Shown: positions 53,511 through 63,369 of the stretch, piece by piece
How positions within the stretch are numbered: the first letter of the stretch is position 1
How the letters are laid out: each line of letters begins with the position of its first letter
Origin: Pseudomonas sp. ADAK18
GTDB taxonomy: Bacteria; Pseudomonadota; Gammaproteobacteria; Pseudomonadales; Pseudomonadaceae
Assembly (NCBI RefSeq): GCF_012935695.1
Contig: NZ_CP052859.1
Span: 847,001 to 911,000 of the forward strand
Reading direction: 5' to 3'
Length of the DNA stretch: 64,000 nucleotides
Made by a program: the position numbers and the translations under genes
Notes under the pieces: generated by a model
Seen by the model: only the letters and a program-made list of their open reading frames with translations
Database searches by the model: none
Told to the model about the DNA's origin: nothing

Positions 53511-54902
53511 ATGGCAGGCCCAACGATTAGCGGTCCGGGTTCGAATATCGATACCCAGAAGATTGTGGCGTCTTTGGTGGCCGCTGAAAAAGCGCCCAAG
53601 CAAACGGCGATCAACGACCAGACGCTGAAAGCTACCACCCAGCTGTCGTCGATCGGCAAGATCCAGGCAGCCCTGGACGCCTTCCGTGGCGCCATCGACA
53701 ACATGTCCAAGAACACCAGTTTCAGTGGCTTGTCCGCCTCATCTTCGGATGAAAAGGTTGCCACGGTGACCATGGGGGCAGGGGCCGCCTCGGGTAGTTA
53801 CTCACTGATAGTCACCCAACTGGCGACGGCCTCGAAGGTGGCCACTCAGACATACAAGGACGGTAACAAGACCGTCGTCAATAATGGTACGTCTCCCACC
53901 ACGCTGACGATTACTCAGTCTGGCAAAGAGTATGACCTGAGCATTCCGGCCGGATCGACCCTCCAGCAGGTGCGCGACTCGCTCAACACACAGTTTGCTT
54001 CTGCGGGATTGAGCGCCAACATCCTGACCGACTCCAATGGCTCGCGGCTGGTTGTCACTTCGACCAGTACCGGCGTGGGCACTGACTTGACGCTTTCGGG
54101 AAATTCAGGCCTGGACGTTGGTTCGAGTGTGGTGGGTCCTGCGCCACAGAACGCCAAGTACATCCTGGATGGCAGTGCGCAAGAGTCCACGAGCAACACG
54201 CTGACTGAGGCAATCAGCGGTGTCAGCATCAAGCTGCTGGCTGAATCGCCTAAAACCACCACAACCCCCTCGGGACCCATCACCAGCACTATTTCGGTGG
54301 CTGCCAGCAACGCTACATTGAAGTCATCCGTCAAAGGCTTCACTGACAGCTACAACGCCTTGATGAAAGCGATCAACACCGAAACCCAAACCACCAAGAA
54401 TCCCGACAACACCATTACTGCGGCGGCCCTCACCGGTGATGCTTCGGTTCGCTCACTGATGACGTCGGTACGCAATGAGTTGAACGCGTTGTCGGGTTCG
54501 GGAACGTTGAAGTCACTGGCATCGTTCGGTATTACCACCGACCAGCAAACAGGCCTGTTGTCGATTGATGACAAGAAATGGGATGCGGCGCTTAAAACCA
54601 ATGCCACGGATATCAACACGATCTTCACCGGGGATAGTGGCCTGCTGACGCGTCTGACCAAGGCAACCGATAGCTTTGCACTGAGCAGGACGGGTGTCTT
54701 TGCCCAAAGATCCACGACCCTGAGTGACAGCCTCACTGACCTCAAAAAGCAGCAGGATGCCTTGGATGAGCGAATTGCCGGCCTGCAACTCAGCTTGACC
54801 GCCAAGTACACGGCGATGGATAGCCTGGTGGCCCAGCTCAATGCTCAAAGCTCTAGCATCATGACCACCCTCAATGCCCTGAATAATCCAAAATCCAACT
54901 AG
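53511..54902 (+). CDS. fliD: Flagellar filament cap FliD (HAP2)
   Basis: This 463-residue cap protein is needed for flagellin polymerisation and often for adhesion. The N-terminus (SGPGSNIDTQKIVASLVAAE) and the C-terminal coiled coil (KKQQDALDERIAGLQLSLTA) are family-typical; the centre is Thr/Ser-rich. GGAG lies nine bases before the ATG. The 81-bp gap after flaG shows no exact sigma-54 or sigma-28 site. Confidence 0.95.
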   Translation: MAGPTISGPGSNIDTQKIVASLVAAEKAPKQTAINDQTLKATTQLSSIGKIQAALDAFRGAIDNMSKNTSFSGLSASSSDEKVATVTMGAGAASGSYSLIVTQLATASKVATQTYKDGNKTVVNNGTSPTTLTITQSGKEYDLSIPAGSTLQQVRDSLNTQFASAGLSANILTDSNGSRLVVTSTSTGVGTDLTLSGNSGLDVGSSVVGPAPQNAKYILDGSAQESTSNTLTEAISGVSIKLLAESPKTTTTPSGPITSTISVAASNATLKSSVKGFTDSYNALMKAINTETQTTKNPDNTITAAALTGDASVRSLMTSVRNELNALSGSGTLKSLASFGITTDQQTGLLSIDDKKWDAALKTNATDINTIFTGDSGLLTRLTKATDSFALSRTGVFAQRSTTLSDSLTDLKKQQDALDERIAGLQLSLTAKYTAMDSLVAQLNAQSSSIMTTLNALNNPKSN

Positions 54903-55030
54903 TTCCTGAGTGACGAGAGCCTGCCAGGCGGGCTCTTCACCAGATGATCGGGTTAAAGTTTTTGGCGGCACCGTCGACATAATATTCAGCGCATCCCCCT
55001 TTCCATCGTTGCCTGTCACGAGGTAGAAAC

Positions 55031-55420
55031 ATGAATCCCATGAGAGCCCTTCGCCAATACCAGAAGGTTAATTCCCATGCCCAGATCTCCGAAGCCAACC
55101 CGCATCGCCTAGTGCAGATGCTGATGGAAGGCGGCCTGGATCGCATGGCTCAGGCCAAGGGCGCCCTGGCTCGTGGTGATATCGCGCAGAAAGGTTTGAT
55201 GTTGGGCAAGGCTGTCGACATCATCGTCGGCCTGCGTGATGGTCTGGATGCGGAAAAAAGTGATGACAAGGCTTACGTACAACAGTTGGAAGGTTTGTAT
55301 GTGTACATGACTAACCGCCTGATGGAAGCCAATCAACATAACGATGCCGACATGATTGACGAAGTCGCCCGCTTGTTGATTACCGTCAAAGAAGGCTGGG
55401 ATGCCATCGCAACACAATAA
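55031..55420 (+). CDS. fliS: Flagellin export chaperone FliS
   Basis: This 129-residue helical chaperone binds the disordered end of flagellin before export. Family blocks are ALRQYQKVNSHAQISEANPH (start), RLVQMLMEGGLDRM and ARLLITVKEGWDAI (end). GAGG lies seven bases before the ATG. It forms a unit with the FliT-like gene 22 bp downstream. Confidence 0.95.
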   Translation: MNPMRALRQYQKVNSHAQISEANPHRLVQMLMEGGLDRMAQAKGALARGDIAQKGLMLGKAVDIIVGLRDGLDAEKSDDKAYVQQLEGLYVYMTNRLMEANQHNDADMIDEVARLLITVKEGWDAIATQ

Positions 55421-55442
55421 GGCCGTGGGCCTGGAGTACGTC

Positions 55443-55739
55443 ATGAGCCAAGCATTGCAACGCATTGATGAAACCCGTGAAGCCTTGATCGGCGCGCTGG
55501 CTGAGCGTAATTGGGACGCTATTGGCGAACTGGATATGGGGTGCCGCGCCGTGATCGATGAAGCGCTCAGCAACATACCGGTGGATGAAAATGTCTTGCG
55601 GGAAAAACTGGAAAGCCTGTTGGTGGTGTACCAGCAGCTGCTTGAGGTGACGACTGGGGAGCGTCAAGCGATCTTCGAAGAGATGTCGCAGATCAACCAA
55701 GCGAAAAATGCGTCAAAGGTTTACCATCTGTTCGGCTGA
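55443..55739 (+). CDS. fliT: FliT-like flagellar chaperone
   Basis: This 98-residue helical protein (MSQALQRIDETREALIGALA; then VYQQLLEVTTGERQAIFEEM) lies where pseudomonads have fliT/fleP, between fliS and fleQ. FliT chaperones FliD and can modulate the master regulator in enterics. Sequence identity to enteric FliT is low, so the call is by position and helix pattern. The ATG at 55443 has GGAG seven bases upstream; the frame begins earlier inside fliS without support. Confidence 0.8.
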   Translation: MSQALQRIDETREALIGALAERNWDAIGELDMGCRAVIDEALSNIPVDENVLREKLESLLVVYQQLLEVTTGERQAIFEEMSQINQAKNASKVYHLFG

Positions 55740-55776
55740 TCTGGCTCAGTTAATCCGAACATAGCGCGTCATAAAT

Positions 55777-55805
55777 TTGACTGTGCACGTTTTTTTGACT
55801 TAACT
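55777..55805 (+). promoter_or_regulatory. Candidate sigma-70 promoter of fleQ
   Basis: TTGACT (55777-55782) and TTAACT (55800-55805) are separated by 17 bp, about 106 bp before the fleQ start codon. The -10 hexamer is only moderately similar to consensus. Confidence 0.4.
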
Positions 55806-55911
55806 AGTGCTATTTTCAGACATCAGATGGCTGTAACGCAGTAAATGCCTACAGCTTTCTAGATTGCCCCGACTCGAGGGCATTTGAGTTTACTAGGGAA
55901 GTTGCTATTGC

Positions 55912-57387
55912 ATGTGGCGTGAAACCAAAATTCTGCTAATCGATGACGATAGCGTTCGACGCCGCGATTTAGCGGTGATTTTGAATTTTCTTGGTGAAGA
56001 AAATCTACCCTGCGGTAGCCACGACTGGCAGCAGGCGGTCAGCTCGTTGTCGTCGAGCCGTGAAGTCATTTGTGTACTGATCGGGACGGTAAACGCTCCT
56101 GGGGCAGTTCTGGGCCTGTTAAAGACACTGTCGACCTGGGATGAGTTCCTTCCAGTGTTGCTAATGGGCGATATTTCTTCTGTGGACCTTCCGGAAGACC
56201 AGCGCCGTCGGGTGCTTTCCAATCTGGAAATGCCTCCCAGCTACAGCAAATTGCTCGACTCCCTGCACCGTGCCCAGGTCTATCGCGAGATGTACGACCA
56301 GGCCCGCGAGCGTGGACGTCACCGTGAACCCAATCTGTTCCGTAGCCTGGTCGGCACCAGCCGTGCCATCCAGCACGTGCGTCAGATGATGCAGCAAGTG
56401 GCCGACACCGACGCCAGCGTGCTGATCCTCGGCGAGTCCGGCACCGGCAAGGAAGTGGTAGCGCGCAACCTGCACTATCACTCCAAGCGCCGCGACGGGC
56501 CTTTTGTGCCGGTCAACTGCGGGGCGATTCCTGCTGAGTTGCTGGAAAGCGAATTGTTCGGCCACGAGAAGGGTGCCTTTACCGGGGCGATCACCAGCCG
56601 CGCTGGGCGTTTCGAGCTGGCTAACGGTGGCACCCTGTTCCTCGACGAAATCGGCGACATGCCGTTGCCGATGCAGGTCAAACTGCTGCGGGTCCTGCAA
56701 GAGCGCACCTTCGAGCGCGTGGGTAGCAACAAGACCCAAAGTGTCGATGTGCGCATCATTGCCGCAACCCACAAGAACCTCGAAAGCATGATCGAGGTCG
56801 GCAGCTTCCGCGAAGACCTGTACTACCGCCTCAACGTATTCCCAATCGAGATGGCTCCCCTGCGTGAGCGGGTCGAAGACATCCCGTTGCTGATGAACGA
56901 GCTGATTTCACGCATGGAACACGAAAAACGTGGCTCGATTCGTTTCAACTCGGCGGCAATCATGTCCCTGTGCCGTCACGGCTGGCCGGGCAACGTTCGC
57001 GAGCTGGCCAACCTGGTGGAGCGCATGGCGATCATGCACCCGTACGGGGTGATCGGCGTGGTCGAGTTGCCAAAGAAGTTCCGCTACGTCGATGACGAAG
57101 ACGAACAGTTGGTGGACAGCCTGCGCAGCGACCTGGAAGAGCGCGTGGCCATCAACGGTCACACGCCGGACTTCGGCGCTACCGCCATGCTGCCGCCGGA
57201 AGGTCTGGACTTGAAGGACTACCTCGGCAGCCTGGAACAAGGCCTGATCCAACAGGCTCTGGACGATGCTAACGGTATCGTTGCCCGTGCCGCCGAGCGC
57301 CTGCGTATCCGCCGCACTACGCTGGTGGAAAAGATGCGCAAGTACGGTATGAGCCGTCGTGAAGGTGATGAACAGGCGGATGATTGA
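55912..57387 (+). CDS. fleQ: Flagellar master regulator FleQ
   Basis: This 491-residue sigma-54-dependent activator controls flagellar and exopolysaccharide genes; P. aeruginosa FleQ binds c-di-GMP. It has an atypical receiver domain (about residues 1-120) in which the strand that should hold the phosphorylated Asp reads [13 protein letters not shown], so no phosphorylation is expected. The AAA+ domain has GESGTGKE (174-181) and GAFTGA (221-226), and the C-terminal HTH is [20 protein letters not shown]. It stands alone with its own promoter, upstream of the sigma-54-driven fleSR. Confidence 0.96.
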   Translation: MWRETKILLIDDDSVRRRDLAVILNFLGEENLPCGSHDWQQAVSSLSSSREVICVLIGTVNAPGAVLGLLKTLSTWDEFLPVLLMGDISSVDLPEDQRRRVLSNLEMPPSYSKLLDSLHRAQVYREMYDQARERGRHREPNLFRSLVGTSRAIQHVRQMMQQVADTDASVLILGESGTGKEVVARNLHYHSKRRDGPFVPVNCGAIPAELLESELFGHEKGAFTGAITSRAGRFELANGGTLFLDEIGDMPLPMQVKLLRVLQERTFERVGSNKTQSVDVRIIAATHKNLESMIEVGSFREDLYYRLNVFPIEMAPLRERVEDIPLLMNELISRMEHEKRGSIRFNSAAIMSLCRHGWPGNVRELANLVERMAIMHPYGVIGVVELPKKFRYVDDEDEQLVDSLRSDLEERVAINGHTPDFGATAMLPPEGLDLKDYLGSLEQGLIQQALDDANGIVARAAERLRIRRTTLVEKMRKYGMSRREGDEQADD

Positions 57388-57428
57388 CGCCTGTTTTTCA
57401 ACTGACTGAAAACTAAGTCTATTTTTTT

Positions 57429-57445
57429 AGGCACGGGTATTGCTA
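57429..57445 (+). promoter_or_regulatory. Sigma-54 promoter of fleSR
   Basis: AGGCACGGGTATTGCT has GG (57430-57431), ten bases and GC (57442-57443), close to the consensus TGGCACG-N4-TTGCT. It lies 50 bp before fleS. Activation by FleQ is established in P. aeruginosa. Confidence 0.88.
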
Positions 57446-57494
57446 CAGCACTCGCAACGTTCCGTTTAACTGACGGTCAGCCAAGCGAGAGAGC

Positions 57495-58709
57495 ATGATG
57501 CCCCACGCCGCCCAACTATCGCAGGTCCCTGGTATTCAGGGGCCGGCACCTTCCGTAGAGCAGATCAGCCGGCTAGGACTTGAGCAGGCGTTTTCGCTGT
57601 TCAATCAGATGTCCAGCCAGTTGACTGACTCCTACAGCCTGCTGGAAGCCCGGGTCTCTGAGCTCAAAGGCGAGCTGGCGGTGGTCAGTGCCCAGCGCAT
57701 GGAAGAGCTGGCCGAGAAAGAGCGCCTGGCCAACCGTCTGCAAAACCTCCTCGACCTGTTGCCCGGTGGCCTGATCGTCATTGACGATCAGGGCCGCGTG
57801 CGCGAGGCCAACCCGACCGCCTGTGACCTGCTGGGCTTGCCCCTGGAAGGCGAGCTGTGGCGTCACGTGATCGCCCGCTGCTTTGCGCCCCGCGAAGACG
57901 ATGGCCATGAAGTGTCCCTCAAGGACGGTCGCCGACTGTCCATTGCCACGCGCTCCCTGGATGCCGAGCCCGGGCAGTTGGTGTTGCTCAATGACCTGAC
58001 TGAAACCCGTCACTTGCAGGATCAGTTGGCGCGCCACGAACGGCTGTCTTCCCTGGGGCGGATGGTCGCTTCCTTGGCGCATCAGATTCGCACGCCGTTG
58101 TCCGCTGCCCTGATCTACGCCAGTCATTTGACTGACGAGCAACTGCCTGCCGCCACCCACCAGCGTTTTGCCGGTCGCCTCAAAGAGCGTCTGCACGAGC
58201 TGGAGCATCAGGTGCGCGACATGCTGGTCTTTGCCCGGGGCGAGTTACCGCTGACTGACCGCGTCACCCCGGCACTCCTGATGCAATCGTTGCAAGCAGC
58301 GGCAGCCATCCATATTCAGGACGTCTCGATGCGTTGGCAGTGCGACAGCCGCGTGGGTGAGTTGCTGTGCAATCGCGACACCCTGGTAGGCGCTCTGCTC
58401 AATCTGATCGAAAACGCGACCCAGGCCAGCGGCCCAGGGGCGCGGCTCAAAGTGCATCTGTATAACCGTGGCGAAGTACTGCGCCTGTGCATCAGCGACA
58501 GCGGCAGTGGGATCGAGCCGGCGGTGCTGCAGCGCCTGGGTGAGCCTTTTTTCACCACCAAGACCAATGGCACTGGCCTCGGACTGACCGTGGTCAAGGC
58601 AGTCGCCCGTGCTCATCAGGGAGAATTGCAGCTGCATTCCCGGTTGGGTCGCGGCACGTGCGCATTGATGACGCTGCCGCTGTTTTCAAGCGCGCCAAGC
58701 GCGGAGTAA
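57495..58709 (+). CDS. fleS: Flagellar sensor kinase FleS
   Basis: This 404-residue soluble histidine kinase has a coiled coil (about residues 45-85), a PAS domain (about 86-175), HisKA with His196 (LAHQIRTPLSAAL), and an HATPase domain (LIENATQAS, SDSGSGIEP, TNGTGLGLTVVKA). There are no membrane segments, so the signal is cytosolic. It phosphorylates FleR, encoded five bases downstream. GAGAG lies near the ATG; the two adjacent ATG codons (57495 and 57498) are equivalent. Confidence 0.95.
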   Translation: MMPHAAQLSQVPGIQGPAPSVEQISRLGLEQAFSLFNQMSSQLTDSYSLLEARVSELKGELAVVSAQRMEELAEKERLANRLQNLLDLLPGGLIVIDDQGRVREANPTACDLLGLPLEGELWRHVIARCFAPREDDGHEVSLKDGRRLSIATRSLDAEPGQLVLLNDLTETRHLQDQLARHERLSSLGRMVASLAHQIRTPLSAALIYASHLTDEQLPAATHQRFAGRLKERLHELEHQVRDMLVFARGELPLTDRVTPALLMQSLQAAAAIHIQDVSMRWQCDSRVGELLCNRDTLVGALLNLIENATQASGPGARLKVHLYNRGEVLRLCISDSGSGIEPAVLQRLGEPFFTTKTNGTGLGLTVVKAVARAHQGELQLHSRLGRGTCALMTLPLFSSAPSAE

Positions 58710-58714
58710 AGGTA

Positions 58715-60097
58715 ATGGCAATCAAGGTTCTACTGGTTGAAGACGACCGCGCCCTGCGCGAAGCCCTGGCGGACACGTTGCTGTTGGCCGGGCATGACTA
58801 TCGGGCTGTCGGCTCGGCCGAAGAGGCCCTTGAAGCGGTAGGGCAGGAGTCTTTCAGCCTGGTAGTCAGTGACGTCAATATGCCGGGCATGGACGGCCAC
58901 CAGTTGCTGGGCCTGCTGCGCGCTCGCCAGCCGCAATTGCCAGTATTGCTGATGACCGCCCACGGCGCAGTGGAGCGGGCCGTGGATGCCATGCGCCAAG
59001 GCGCTGCGGATTACCTGGTCAAACCGTTCGAGCCCAAGGCCCTGATCGAGCTGGTCGCCCGCCACGCCCTCGGGACTGTGGGAGTGTCAGATGGCGAAGG
59101 CCCGATTGCCTTTGAGCCAGCCAGTGCCCAGTTGCTGGAGCTGGCCGCACGCGTGGCCCGCAGCGACTCCACGGTGCTGATCTCTGGCGAGTCCGGCACC
59201 GGCAAGGAAGTCCTGGCGCGTTATATCCACCAGCAATCCCATCGTGCCAGCCAGCCGTTTATTGCGATCAACTGCGCAGCGATCCCCGACAACATGCTAG
59301 AGGCCACTTTGTTTGGCCACGAAAAGGGCTCGTTCACCGGCGCCATCGCGGCCCAGCCCGGCAAGTTCGAGCAGGCCGACGGCGGCACCATCCTGCTGGA
59401 CGAAATCTCGGAAATGCCTCTGGGCCTGCAAGCCAAATTGCTGCGGGTGCTGCAAGAGCGTGAAGTGGAGCGGGTAGGGGCGCGCAAGCCGATTCAATTG
59501 GATATCCGCGTCGTCGCTACCACCAACCGTGACCTGGCGGGCGAAGTGGCGGCGGGGCGCTTTCGCGAGGATCTGTTCTACCGGCTTTCGGTGTTCCCGC
59601 TGGCCTGGCGCCCGTTGCGTGAGCGCCCGGCGGACATCATTCCCTTGGCCGAACGCTTGCTGAGCAAGCACGTCAATAAAATGAAGCACGCCCAGGCGCG
59701 ACTGTCGGCTGATGCCCAGGCATGTCTGATCAGCTATCCATGGCCTGGCAACGTGCGGGAGCTGGACAATGCGATCCAGCGTGCGTTGATCTTGCAGCAG
59801 GGTGGCTTGATCCAGCCTCAGGACTTCTGCCTGGCCGTGGGTGGCAATAGTGCGCCGCTGCCGAGCCTGGCGAGTACCCCTCAGATTGAAACGACGGCAG
59901 CCGAATCGGCTGGAGCGCTGGGTGACGACCTGCGCCGCCGTGAATTCCAGATGATCATCGACACCCTGCGTTCCGAGCGCGGTCGCCGCAAAGAGGCCGC
60001 CGAGCGCCTGGGCATCAGCCCGCGCACCTTGCGCTACAAGCTGGCGCAGATGCGCGATGCCGGGATGGATGTGGAAGCCTACCTTTTCGCTACCTGA
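58715..60097 (+). CDS. fleR: Flagellar response regulator FleR
   Basis: This 460-residue NtrC-type activator has a receiver domain with Asp53 (VVSDVNMPGMDG), an AAA+ domain (GESGTGKE at 158-165) with the sigma-54 contact loop as GSFTGA, and a C-terminal HTH (AAERLGISPRTLRYKLAQMR). FleR drives late basal-body and hook genes with sigma-54. The ATG at 58715 follows GGAGTAAAGGTA; the frame extends back into fleS, which is spurious. Confidence 0.95.
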   Translation: MAIKVLLVEDDRALREALADTLLLAGHDYRAVGSAEEALEAVGQESFSLVVSDVNMPGMDGHQLLGLLRARQPQLPVLLMTAHGAVERAVDAMRQGAADYLVKPFEPKALIELVARHALGTVGVSDGEGPIAFEPASAQLLELAARVARSDSTVLISGESGTGKEVLARYIHQQSHRASQPFIAINCAAIPDNMLEATLFGHEKGSFTGAIAAQPGKFEQADGGTILLDEISEMPLGLQAKLLRVLQEREVERVGARKPIQLDIRVVATTNRDLAGEVAAGRFREDLFYRLSVFPLAWRPLRERPADIIPLAERLLSKHVNKMKHAQARLSADAQACLISYPWPGNVRELDNAIQRALILQQGGLIQPQDFCLAVGGNSAPLPSLASTPQIETTAAESAGALGDDLRRREFQMIIDTLRSERGRRKEAAERLGISPRTLRYKLAQMRDAGMDVEAYLFAT

Positions 60098-60151
60098 TAT
60101 TTACTTGGGACGACAGGATCAGTCGTCTTTTCTTACGATTAGCCACGGAGC

Positions 60152-60168
60152 TGGCACCCTTGTTGCTA
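60152..60168 (+). promoter_or_regulatory. Sigma-54 promoter of the fliE operon
   Basis: TGGCACCCTTGTTGCTA has GG (60153-60154), ten bases and GC (60165-60166), and matches TGGCAC...TTGCT. It lies 61 bp before fliE, the first gene of fliEFGH. Confidence 0.88.
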
Positions 60169-60228
60169 CCACCCCACTAACCGCAGACGTAGTGTCAAAA
60201 AATTGCGGGTCGTCGGAGAGAGAAGTTC

Positions 60229-60558
60229 ATGAGCCAAGGTGTTGAGTTCAATCGGTTGATGTTGGATATGCGGTCCATGCAAATGGATGCCATGGCTCGT
60301 CCAAAATCCGTCGCCGAAGTGCCGGAGTTGGGCAAGAGCAATTTTGCCGACATGCTTGGCCAGGCCATCAACAAAGTCAGCGATACCCAGCAAGCCTCCA
60401 CTCAGTTGGCCACCGCCTTCGAGATCGGCAAGAGCGGCGTGGACCTGACCGACGTGATGATCGCTTCGCAAAAGGCCAGTGTTTCCTTCCAAGCCTTGAC
60501 CCAAGTGCGCAACAAGCTGGTTCAGGCTTATCAAGACATCATGCAGATGCCGGTTTAA
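60229..60558 (+). CDS. fliE: Flagellar hook-basal body protein FliE
   Basis: This 109-residue MS ring-rod junction protein has the C-terminal block [21 protein letters not shown], and KASVSFQ before it. Length is standard. It follows a sigma-54 promoter and has GGAGAGAG upstream. It is the first gene of fliEFGH, with fliF 16 bp downstream. Confidence 0.95.
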   Translation: MSQGVEFNRLMLDMRSMQMDAMARPKSVAEVPELGKSNFADMLGQAINKVSDTQQASTQLATAFEIGKSGVDLTDVMIASQKASVSFQALTQVRNKLVQAYQDIMQMPV

Positions 60559-60574
60559 GGACGAGATTTAAGTC

Positions 60575-62350
60575 ATGGCAGAAGCAGTCGTGGACAACGC
60601 ACCCGCCAAGGCAGACGGCAAGCCGCCGCTGTTCGGCCTGTCGTTCCTGGAAAACCTTTCCGAGATGACCATGTTGCGTCAGGTGGGCCTGATGGTCGGC
60701 CTGGCCGCCAGCGTGGCGATTGGTTTTGCCGTGGTGTTGTGGTCCCAGCAACCTGATTACCGGCCGCTGTATGGAAGCCTCGCGGGCATGGATTCCAAGC
60801 AGATCATGGAAACCCTGGCCGCCGCCGATATCACCTACACCGTCGAACCCAACTCCGGCGCCTTGCTGGTCAAGGCCGATGACGTGGCGCGTGCGCGGAT
60901 GAAGCTGGCTGCGGCTGGCGTTACCCCTGGCGATGCGAACATCGGTTTTGAAATCCTCGACAAGGACCAGGGCCTGGGTACCAGCCAGTTCATGGAAGCC
61001 ACCCGCTACCGTCGCGGCCTGGAAGGTGAGCTGGCGCGGACCATTTCCAGCCTGAACAACGTCAAGGGCGCCCGGGTGCACCTGGCCATTCCGAAAAGTT
61101 CGGTGTTTGTGCGCGACGAGCGCAAGCCCAGCGCCTCGGTACTGGTTGAGCTGTTTTCCGGCCGCTCCCTGGAGCCTGGCCAAGTGTTGGCGATCATCAA
61201 CCTGGTGGCCACCAGCGTTCCCGAATTGAGCAAGTCGCAAATCACCGTGGTCGACCAGAAGGGCAACCTGCTGTCCGACCAGGCGGAAAACTCCGCGCTG
61301 ACCATGGCCGGCAAGCAGTTCGACTACAGCCGTCGCATGGAAAGCATGTTGACCCAACGGGTACACAACATCCTGCAGCCGGTGCTGGGCAATGACCGCT
61401 ACAAGGCTGAAGTGTCTGCTGATGTGGATTTCAGCGCGGTCGAGTCGACGTCCGAACAATTCAACCCCGATCAGCCGGCCCTGCGCAGCGAGCAATCGAC
61501 CAGCGAACAACGCACAGCCTCCAATGGCCCGCAAGGTGTGCCGGGTGCCCTGAGCAATCAGCCGCCAGCGCCGGCTTCGGCCCCGCAAACTACCGGAGGC
61601 GCAGCCGCTACGGCCGCTGCGATCCAGCCCGGCCAACCGCTGTTGGACGCCAATGGCCAGCAAATCATGGACCCGGCTACCGGCCAACCGATGCTTGCGC
61701 CATATCCTGCGGACAAGCGTAACCAGTCCACCAAGAACTTCGAACTCGACCGCTCCATCAGTCACACCAAGCAGCAACAGGGCCGGATCAATCGCCTGTC
61801 GGTGTCGGTGGTGGTCGATGACCAGGTCAAGATCAACGCGGCCAACGGTGAAACCACCCGTGCGCCATGGAGCGCCGACGAATTGGCGCGCTTCACTCGT
61901 CTGGTGCAGGACGCCGTCGGTTTTGACGCCAGCCGTGGCGACAGTGTCAGCGTTATCAACATGCCGTTTTCCGTCGAGCGCGGCGAAGTGATCGCCGAAG
62001 CGTCGTTCTACACCCAGCCGTGGTTCTGGGACATCGTCAAGCAAGTACTGGGTGTATTGTTCATCCTGGTGCTGGTGTTCGGTGTACTGCGTCCGGTGCT
62101 CAACAACATCACCGGCCACGGCAAGAAACAGTTGGCCTTGAGTGGCAGCGACGTTGAGTTGGGCGGCATGGGCGGCCTGGATGGCGAACTGCGCAACGAC
62201 CGGGTCAGCCTTGGCGGCCCGCAAAGCATCCTGTTGCCAAGCCCGAGCGAAGGCTATGACGCTCAGTTGAACGCAATCAAGAGTCTGGTGGCAGAAGACC
62301 CGGGTCGTGTGGCCCAGGTCGTGAAAGAGTGGATTAACGCAGATGAATGA
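60575..62350 (+). CDS. fliF: Flagellar MS-ring protein FliF
   Basis: This 591-residue basal-body scaffold has transmembrane helices at about residues 34-56 and 485-508. The periplasmic ring-building motifs lie between them, including YRRGLEGELARTISSLNNVK and LVELFSGRSLEPGQVLAI. A low-complexity Pro/Ala/Gln/Thr stretch lies at about 295-390. The C-terminal tail (VAEDPGRVAQVVKEWI) binds FliG. Its last codons overlap the fliG start by eight bases, so translation is coupled. Confidence 0.97.
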   Translation: MAEAVVDNAPAKADGKPPLFGLSFLENLSEMTMLRQVGLMVGLAASVAIGFAVVLWSQQPDYRPLYGSLAGMDSKQIMETLAAADITYTVEPNSGALLVKADDVARARMKLAAAGVTPGDANIGFEILDKDQGLGTSQFMEATRYRRGLEGELARTISSLNNVKGARVHLAIPKSSVFVRDERKPSASVLVELFSGRSLEPGQVLAIINLVATSVPELSKSQITVVDQKGNLLSDQAENSALTMAGKQFDYSRRMESMLTQRVHNILQPVLGNDRYKAEVSADVDFSAVESTSEQFNPDQPALRSEQSTSEQRTASNGPQGVPGALSNQPPAPASAPQTTGGAAATAAAIQPGQPLLDANGQQIMDPATGQPMLAPYPADKRNQSTKNFELDRSISHTKQQQGRINRLSVSVVVDDQVKINAANGETTRAPWSADELARFTRLVQDAVGFDASRGDSVSVINMPFSVERGEVIAEASFYTQPWFWDIVKQVLGVLFILVLVFGVLRPVLNNITGHGKKQLALSGSDVELGGMGGLDGELRNDRVSLGGPQSILLPSPSEGYDAQLNAIKSLVAEDPGRVAQVVKEWINADE

Positions 62351-63359
62351 TCGAGCCGCTGTTGCCAAGCTCTCCCGGGTCGACAAAGCCGCTGTATTGC
62401 TGCTGTCCCTGGGCGAAACCGACGCAGCACAAGTGTTGCGCCATATGGGCCCCAAGGAAGTCCAGCGGGTCGGCGTCGCCATGGCGCAAATGCGCAACGT
62501 ACACCGCGAGCAAGTCGAGCAGGTGATGAGCGAATTCGTCGAGATCGTCGGCGACCAGACCAGCCTCGGCGTCGGCTCCGACAGCTACATCCGCAAGATG
62601 CTCACCTCTGCCTTGGGCGAGGACAAAGCCAATGGCCTGATCGACCGCATCCTGCTGGGTGGCAACACCAGTGGCCTCGACAGCCTGAAATGGATGGAAC
62701 CGCGGGCCGTGGCGGACGTGATCCGCTACGAGCACCCACAAATCCAGGCCATTGTTGTCGCCTATCTGGACCCGGACCAGGCCGGTGAAGTGCTCGGCCA
62801 TTTCGACCACAAGGTGCGCCTGGACATCATCCTGCGGGTCTCGTCGCTGAACACCGTGCAGCCGGCGGCCTTGAAGGAACTGAACACCATTCTCGAGAAG
62901 CAATTCTCGGGTAATTCCAATGCCTCGCGCACCACCCTGGGTGGTATCAAGCGTGCGGCGGACATCATGAACTTCCTCGACAGCTCGATCGAAGGCCAAT
63001 TGATGGACTCGATCCGCGAGGTCGACGACACCCTGTCCGGTCAGATCGAAGACCTCATGTTCGTCTTCAACAACCTGTCCGATGTCGACGACCGTGGCAT
63101 CCAGGCCTTGCTGCGTGAAGTCTCCTCCGATGTGCTGGTGCTTGCCCTTAAAGGCTCGGATGAGGGCGTCAAGGAGAAGATCTTCAAGAACATGTCCAAG
63201 CGGGCTTCCGAACTGTTGCGCGACGACCTCGAGGCCAAGGGCCCGGTGCGCGTCAGCGACGTGGAAACTGCGCAGAAGGAAATCCTCACCATTGCCCGCC
63301 GTATGGCCGAAGCCGGAGAAATCGTTCTCGGCGGGAAGGGCGGCGAAGAAATGATCTAA
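62343..63359 (+). CDS. fliG: Flagellar motor switch protein FliG
   Basis: This 338-residue rotor protein couples stator torque to rotation and sets direction. The N-domain begins DKAAVLLLSLGETDAAQVLR. The EHPQ motif is in IRYEHPQIQAIVVAYLDPDQ, and the C-terminal torque helix contains REVSSDVLVLALKGSDEGVK with its charged residues. It overlaps the end of fliF and is followed ten bases later by fliH. Confidence 0.97.
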   Translation: MNDRAAVAKLSRVDKAAVLLLSLGETDAAQVLRHMGPKEVQRVGVAMAQMRNVHREQVEQVMSEFVEIVGDQTSLGVGSDSYIRKMLTSALGEDKANGLIDRILLGGNTSGLDSLKWMEPRAVADVIRYEHPQIQAIVVAYLDPDQAGEVLGHFDHKVRLDIILRVSSLNTVQPAALKELNTILEKQFSGNSNASRTTLGGIKRAADIMNFLDSSIEGQLMDSIREVDDTLSGQIEDLMFVFNNLSDVDDRGIQALLREVSSDVLVLALKGSDEGVKEKIFKNMSKRASELLRDDLEAKGPVRVSDVETAQKEILTIARRMAEAGEIVLGGKGGEEMI

Positions 63360-63369
63360 GGCGCCGCAC

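Noticed and set aside
60539..62497. 652-codon open frame antisense to fliF/fliG
   Set aside because: It mirrors well-supported flagellar genes; long antisense frames are expected in GC-rich DNA. His- and Gln-rich shadow composition.
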